Shown piece by piece: positions 44,803-48,715 of a DNA stretch of 48,715 bases. Origin of the DNA: an uncultured Lachnospiraceae bacterium. Its GTDB lineage: Bacteria > Bacillota > Clostridia > Lachnospirales > Lachnospiraceae. The stretch is taken from NCBI GenBank assembly GCA_947626505.1, contig CANQSN010000009.1, positions 1 through 48,715 on the forward strand, given 5' to 3'. The stretch's first letter is position 1. Each line of letters opens with the position of its first letter. Under the pieces are notes generated by a model that had not been told where the DNA came from, did not search any database, and saw only the letters and a program-made list of their open reading frames with translations. The position numbers and the translations under genes are program-made.

Positions 44803-45507
44803 TTATTCTAAGCTTATAGTTGTTCTCTTGTTATTAAAAAAATAATCATTAAGCAGGCATAACGTCTGCTTGTCGCTAGCCTCCGCCTTATGCCAGACAA
44901 CCTCACCGAAGCAGCGCTCCATATGCCTTTGTAAGCTGTCAAACACGCTCAAAGCATCCTTTTTACTGTCGTCTTCGTGATATAGCAGAGTACCGCTTAC
45001 ATTTTCATCCTCAGATACAGGAATAAGCAAATGCGCGTCATAGGAAAGGGCAACATGGTATAATCTTTTTACCGTTTTATAGGCGGGCTGGGTAGTCCAG
45101 TTGCCATCCTGATTAATTCCCTTCATAACAACATGATGATTTGTCATATGAAAGGAAATATTTTCTTCACTCAAATCACATACATTAAGACCGGTAATCC
45201 TGACATTTTCCTTAAATTCATCCAATACCTCAAAAAAATATCTAAACGCCTTTTTTTCATTCTGATTAAACTTTTCCAGCATTATATTGGGATACCCAAT
45301 ATTACGACTCGTCTGATGCTTCATTGCGCAATATGACGGAAACAACTCATAAAATGGCATAGGGTAAAGCTTTTCATATCTATATCCCATCTCCTTAAGC
45401 GCCCAATGATAACCTGTAACAAACTGATAAAAGCATGTTATACTTTCCGCGCCCAGATACATACCCGGACGCTGCCCGATTTTCTCAATTATATCATAAA
45501 TATCCAT
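44803..45507 (-). CDS. Protein of unknown function with an RPGMYLG N-terminal motif
   Basis: A 234-residue soluble protein with TTGGAG five bases before the ATG. The N-terminal segment IIEKIGQRPGMYLGAESITCFYQFVTGYHWALKEMG resembles a motif seen in several small uncharacterised or immunity-type proteins (IxxRPxMYxG followed by a hydrophobic helix). The rest is mixed alpha/beta with many Tyr, His and Met, including SFHMTNHHVVMKG and YHVALSYDAHLLIPVSEDE. No catalytic motif or membrane segment is visible. It may share a transcript with the downstream DNA glycosylase (37 bases away). Function unknown. Confidence 0.75.
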   Translation of the reverse strand: MDIYDIIEKIGQRPGMYLGAESITCFYQFVTGYHWALKEMGYRYEKLYPMPFYELFPSYCAMKHQTSRNIGYPNIMLEKFNQNEKKAFRYFFEVLDEFKENVRITGLNVCDLSEENISFHMTNHHVVMKGINQDGNWTTQPAYKTVKRLYHVALSYDAHLLIPVSEDENVSGTLLYHEDDSKKDALSVFDSLQRHMERCFGEVVWHKAEASDKQTLCLLNDYFFNNKRTTISLE

Positions 45508-45599
45508 ATGTTCTCCAATCCTATTATAAACAGTTTAAAATGTGAAACACTTCCTGCTAAACCCATATAAAGATGCTTAATATTCAAATACCAATATGT

Positions 45600-45624
45600 T
45601 ACTCGCCGCCTATAGGCGGGAGTA
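45600..45624. repeat. Near-perfect 25-base palindrome in an intergenic gap
   Basis: TACTCgCCGCCTATAGGCGGgAGTA, arms complementary except for one symmetric mismatch pair. It can fold as a tight GC-rich hairpin or act as an operator upstream of the gene at 44803-45507. No T tract follows it on either side. Confidence 0.55.
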
Positions 45625-45704
45625 TTCTCCCATCCGATAAAAAAAGAGCAGCCATATATGATTATCATACTATGACTACCCTAAATGAATCAAGGACTTT
45701 TTAT

Positions 45705-47045
45705 TTATTCACAACTTTTCCTAAAATTTGTCTGTGCCGGATTATCAATAAGACTCCCATCCCTTTTAAAACGCGAACCATGACATGGACAATCCCATGT
45801 TCCTTCTTCTTTATTTAACTTAAGCACACAACCCATATGCGAGCATCTTTTTACACCTTCATTAAGCCATCCCCTTTTTAGTCCTGCCATACTGATTTTG
45901 ATATCTCTCCACAGCTTTTTTCTTGCCGCAAAAAAATGACATCTCTTAGGTGAAAACAGCTTAGCATACGGATTCTCTATTCCGCAAATAATATCACTGA
46001 TTATCTCTGCGCTAATCATGGAACCTGTCATTCCCCATTTTTTTAATCCTGTTGCCACATACCAATAGGGACGTAAGACAGAAAATGTTCCAATAAGCGG
46101 AAGCTCGTCATGAGTAATACAGTCCTGCGCCGCCCATGCTGCTACCTCCTCTCCCTTTGGAAGGAGTTGCTTTGCGCTTCTCCTAAGTGCGGAATATCCG
46201 CACTCAGAATATTTCATTCCTGTGCGGTGCGCTCCTCCGCCCACCAGCAAAACATCCTCATACCATCTAAGAGAAAGTCCTCCTTCCTCCATGCAGTAAT
46301 ACATACCATCCCATTTTTCAATCCCCTTGATTGCCAATACATAGCTGCGCTCCTGATGCTGTCTTGCAAAATAAAACCCCGGCACAATGGGAAAAGGATA
46401 ATGTGTTGCAAATACAATATGCTGCGCCTTTACAGTTCCCCACTTTGTAATCACTGAATGTCCATTTACTTTCAGCGCTTTTGTATTTTCATATATTTGT
46501 ATATCCCTTGATATTCCTCTTAAAAATTCCAATGGATGAAACTGTGCTTGTTCCGGAAAACATACTGCTCCCTTTACAGGGAACGGGAGCTTCGTAAGCT
46601 TAACCAAATATGATTTTATTCCTAAGCTGGCAGCAGCTCTAAGCTCTTCCTTTAAGGAATTTTCATCAACTGTAGAATACAGGTAAGAATTCTCTCGTTT
46701 AAAATGACAGTCTATGCCCTCGTCATAAATTATCTTCTCATACGCGTCTATGGCGCTTTCATTTGCCCTCGCATAAAGCTGCGCTTTCTCTCTCCCATAA
46801 TGCTCTATCAATGTTTTGTAAATGGCTCCATGTTGACTTGTTATCTTGGCTGTAGTATTTTTTGTCTGCCCGCCGGCAATCCTGTCCGCCTCTAAAACCA
46901 CAACATTCTTTCCCTGCTTCTTAAGCAAATATGCAGTAATAAGCCCTGCCATTCCTGCTCCAATCACTGCCACATCTGCATTTGTGTCTCCCGGCAAATG
47001 CTCCCTCTTATCTATCTGCACTGTCTGGCTCCATATTGATTCCAT
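45705..47045 (-). CDS. FAD-dependent oxidoreductase with C-terminal Rieske domain
   Basis: The start is ATG 47045, six bases after GGAG. The 446-residue protein has a DAO-type FAD domain (VAVIGAGMAGLITAYLLKKQGKNVVVLEADRIAGGQT near residues 24-57) and a C-terminal Rieske [2Fe-2S] domain with CSHMGC...CPCHGSRF, which carries the CxH and CxxH ligands. The layout matches the YhfW-like family of DadA/Rieske fusions found in Firmicutes. The substrate, an amine or amino acid, is unknown. The Rieske domain stops soon after DNPAQTNFRK, a little shorter than usual. There is no signal peptide. Confidence 0.92.
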   Translation of the reverse strand: MESIWSQTVQIDKREHLPGDTNADVAVIGAGMAGLITAYLLKKQGKNVVVLEADRIAGGQTKNTTAKITSQHGAIYKTLIEHYGREKAQLYARANESAIDAYEKIIYDEGIDCHFKRENSYLYSTVDENSLKEELRAAASLGIKSYLVKLTKLPFPVKGAVCFPEQAQFHPLEFLRGISRDIQIYENTKALKVNGHSVITKWGTVKAQHIVFATHYPFPIVPGFYFARQHQERSYVLAIKGIEKWDGMYYCMEEGGLSLRWYEDVLLVGGGAHRTGMKYSECGYSALRRSAKQLLPKGEEVAAWAAQDCITHDELPLIGTFSVLRPYWYVATGLKKWGMTGSMISAEIISDIICGIENPYAKLFSPKRCHFFAARKKLWRDIKISMAGLKRGWLNEGVKRCSHMGCVLKLNKEEGTWDCPCHGSRFKRDGSLIDNPAQTNFRKSCE

Positions 47046-47156
47046 AATAATCTCCATCCTTTATATCCTCTATATCCATAAAGTAGTATTTACTTATTAT
47101 GGAAATTTTATCCCAGACTAATAAACACATATTACAAAGTTAATTTAAAAACAATT

Positions 47157-47209
47157 CAAGACTCGCAAGCGAGTCTTGGCATAAACTTCGTGTCTGCTTT
47201 AACAGACAC
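47157..47209. terminator. Two tandem hairpins between the diguanylate cyclase and oxidoreductase genes
   Basis: Hairpin one is CAAGACTCG-CAAG-CGAGTCTTG (47157-47178) and hairpin two is GTGTCTG-ctttaa-CAGACAC (47190-47209). On the minus strand, hairpin one is followed by AATTGTTTTT, so it can terminate the diguanylate cyclase transcript. Confidence 0.6.
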
Positions 47210-47249
47210 CTTCTTTCACTTTACGAATCGGCTGTTCATAACCCCTCCC

Positions 47250-48320
47250 TTATTTTACACAATTCTTTCCGCTATTTTTTCCTTCATACAACCTCTCGTC
47301 AGCTATTTTAAATAAATGATTGTAGCTCTCCGCCTCCACAACGCATGCCACTCCAAATGTCATGGAAATATGGAGATTCAAGTCGTTATATGATACCTCC
47401 ATTTTCTCAATATTGGTTCGGAAACGTTCAGCAATTTCCCTTGCTTTTTCTATTTCTATACAATTTAGCAATATCAAAAATTCTTCGCCGCCCCATCGGC
47501 ACAAATAATCCCTATCTCTCGTAAGCGACGTTAATTCCTTTGCGATTGACTTCAAAACCGCATCCCCACAATCATGTCCATATGTATCGTTGAAACGCTT
47601 AAAATCATCAATATCACAAATAATCAAAGAAAACGGTGTTTTGTTACCCTTATAATCGCCATACAATTTTTTAATTCTCTCCGCCATCGTTCTTCTGTTA
47701 TAAAGTCCGGTAAGAGGATCTGTATTTGCCAAAATCCCAAGCTCTTTATTCTTATTATTAAGTTCCCCGAACGCCGCTTCCGTCTCAAGCAAAAAAAGTA
47801 TTGAAAATGTCCCCAATATCCCATAAGTAAACATTATGTTTACCACATAGACATATGGCGTAATATCTGAAAGCTGCTGCGACTGATAAATCGGCTCTCT
47901 CGTTTTTGCAAGATAATAGCATAATGCATAAAAGAAACATGAGATAACCGATACCACTGTACTTTTTAGTATTGGTCTTTTTACATTAATGCTATAGAGC
48001 ATGTTATAGGATATTGGTACCAGCAATATAAAATACATGGAAAATCCAAAATCATGCCCGATTAATATTACGCTTACAAATGAATGAAATACTATTTCAA
48101 CAAATGCATAATAATATACCAGCCTTTGGTGGCTTTTTACTAAAAACAGACATAATGTATATATTGCAACACTGAATATATTAAATATCATCAATGGATA
48201 AACATGAAAAAACCATCCAAATACCATTACTGAACTATGCACTATAACGCATACTATAACGCATAATGTAAATTTAAATTCATTTGATATATAATTAATT
48301 TTTTTATTACCTATGCTCAT
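47250..48320 (-). CDS. Membrane diguanylate cyclase (GGDEF)
   Basis: The 356-residue protein has about six membrane helices (residues 15-180) and a GGDEF domain from about 190. The catalytic motif is GGEEF (277-281), with metal ligand Asp236 in ICDIDDFKRFND, LTGLYNRR at 203-210 and an inhibitory-site motif RDRD at 268-271, five residues before GGEEF. It should make c-di-GMP from two GTP, under feedback control, in response to a membrane-sensed signal. GAGGTGAT precedes the ATG. A TATAAT lies about 100 bases upstream (48422-48427), with a poor -35. Confidence 0.93.
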   Translation of the reverse strand: MSIGNKKINYISNEFKFTLCVIVCVIVHSSVMVFGWFFHVYPLMIFNIFSVAIYTLCLFLVKSHQRLVYYYAFVEIVFHSFVSVILIGHDFGFSMYFILLVPISYNMLYSINVKRPILKSTVVSVISCFFYALCYYLAKTREPIYQSQQLSDITPYVYVVNIMFTYGILGTFSILFLLETEAAFGELNNKNKELGILANTDPLTGLYNRRTMAERIKKLYGDYKGNKTPFSLIICDIDDFKRFNDTYGHDCGDAVLKSIAKELTSLTRDRDYLCRWGGEEFLILLNCIEIEKAREIAERFRTNIEKMEVSYNDLNLHISMTFGVACVVEAESYNHLFKIADERLYEGKNSGKNCVK

Positions 48321-48475
48321 TACACTATCACCTCATATTTTAGTCCATTTTACCCTTGCAACTGCATATTCCTTAAAACCCTACTGTTTTAAAATACCAG
48401 CTTTGAGCCTAACTTCTTATCATTATAGCACAACCAACTGTAATCAGTATAGATACAAATTTCATAACATGCTTA

Positions 48476-48646
48476 TTAGGTGTATCCCTCATACGTCTTA
48501 TCCGGATTCGCCATTATTGCTACTGATGAAGGGTAAAAACTTCCCGTCTCCGCATTTGCCACTACTACCCCTGATGGTATATAAAAGCTTCCCATCACTA
48601 AGGCAAATGCCAAAACAACGCTTAAAATATATTTTGTTCTTTTCAC
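48476..48646 (-). CDS. Small secreted peptide with an internal repeat
   Basis: A GTG start at 48646 follows a perfect TAGGAGGA site, and a promoter lies upstream. The 56-residue product has a Lys/Arg N-terminus and a hydrophobic core (ILSVVLAFALVMG), with likely cleavage after VVVANA. The mature part would be about 24 residues. Two similar units are visible: GSFYIPSGVVVANAET and GSFYPSSVAIMANPDK, also repeated at DNA level. It may be a signalling or surface peptide precursor or the remnant of a larger secreted protein; neither can be proved here. It lies 155 bases upstream of the diguanylate cyclase gene, same strand. Confidence 0.6.
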   Translation of the reverse strand: MKRTKYILSVVLAFALVMGSFYIPSGVVVANAETGSFYPSSVAIMANPDKTYEGYT

Positions 48647-48662
48647 GTCAATTCCTCCTAAA

Positions 48663-48691
48663 ATAGTATTATTTAAGAGCAATCGAAGCAA
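48663..48691 (-). promoter_or_regulatory. Sigma-A promoter of the small secreted peptide gene
   Basis: Minus-strand TTGCTT (48686-48691), 17-base spacer, TACTAT (48663-48668), followed by the AGGAGG site and GTG start. Confidence 0.65.
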
Positions 48692-48715
48692 AATAAAAAC
48701 TGCGGTTGATAAAAA

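Noticed and set aside
1..48715. CRISPR array, prophage, IS element or integrative element
   Set aside because: No regularly spaced direct repeats, transposase, integrase, recombinase or phage structural proteins are visible; gene content looks like an ordinary chromosome.

Overview
The window looks like a chromosomal segment of a Gram-positive, low-to-moderate GC (about 40% by eye) anaerobe of the class Clostridia, most likely a motile, flagellated member of the Lachnospiraceae. The signs are strong AGGAGG-type ribosome sites, many TTGnnn-N17-TAnnnT promoters, a split transketolase, the clostridial spore-coat morphogenesis protein SipL, a BspA-type leucine-rich-repeat surface protein, a feoA-feoB-Cys-rich peptide iron locus, several c-di-GMP/two-component proteins and sigma-D-like (TAA-N15-CCGATAT) promoters. 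I see no phage, IS element, tRNA, rRNA or CRISPR array. The window is gene-dense with 41 supported coding sequences, the left-most one cut by the window edge.

Layout. 1-6 kb, minus strand: a cut-off secreted protein, a membrane/cytidylate-kinase-like fusion, a BspA-like LRR protein, rlmH and an FAD/NAD oxidoreductase. 6-12 kb: a short soluble MCP-like protein (minus), then a plus-strand unit of a 7TM hybrid histidine kinase, a response regulator and a HAD phosphatase; kinase and regulator share a repeated helical domain. 12-15.5 kb: an orphan prepilin peptidase, sipL, deoD and a small basic-metabolism neighbour. 15.5-19 kb, minus: split transketolase and a PurF paralogue that has lost its catalytic cysteine. 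19-21.6 kb, minus: feoA, feoB and a 54-residue Cys-rich membrane peptide, with three TTAG-N6-CTAA boxes. 21.6-27.6 kb, minus: the conserved MoxR ATPase / DUF58 / transglutaminase trio and a MATE exporter. 28-32.2 kb, plus: cell-wall unit with an SLT transglycosylase, an SH3/glucosaminidase autolysin and a membrane-anchored cohesin-like protein.

32.2-36.4 kb, minus: an operon of a degenerate HD-GYP protein followed by a RelA/SpoT-type synthetase carrying a long unrecognised C-terminal region, and upstream of these a LytTR regulator whose phospho-acceptor Asp is Asn. 36.7-39.7 kb, minus: four small, coiled-coil or charged proteins (one FliD-like, one DUF6033-like), with sigma-D-type promoters, so probably flagellum-linked. 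39.9-45.5 kb, minus: BlaR1/BlaI-type pair, a soluble hybrid kinase with two receivers, an OGG-type DNA glycosylase and an orphan protein. A BlaI-type operator overlaps the -35 of a second promoter in front of the DUF6033-like gene, tying the two blocks together. 45.7-48.7 kb, minus: an FAD/Rieske oxidoreductase, a membrane diguanylate cyclase, and a tiny secreted peptide gene with an internal repeat.

The parts most likely to be new biology are (i) the HD-degenerate plus RelA/SpoT-fusion operon, (ii) the flagellum-linked small-protein cluster with a BlaI-type switch, and (iii) the three-copy helical domain shared by a kinase and its regulator. Functions are read from motifs by eye; no database search was possible.
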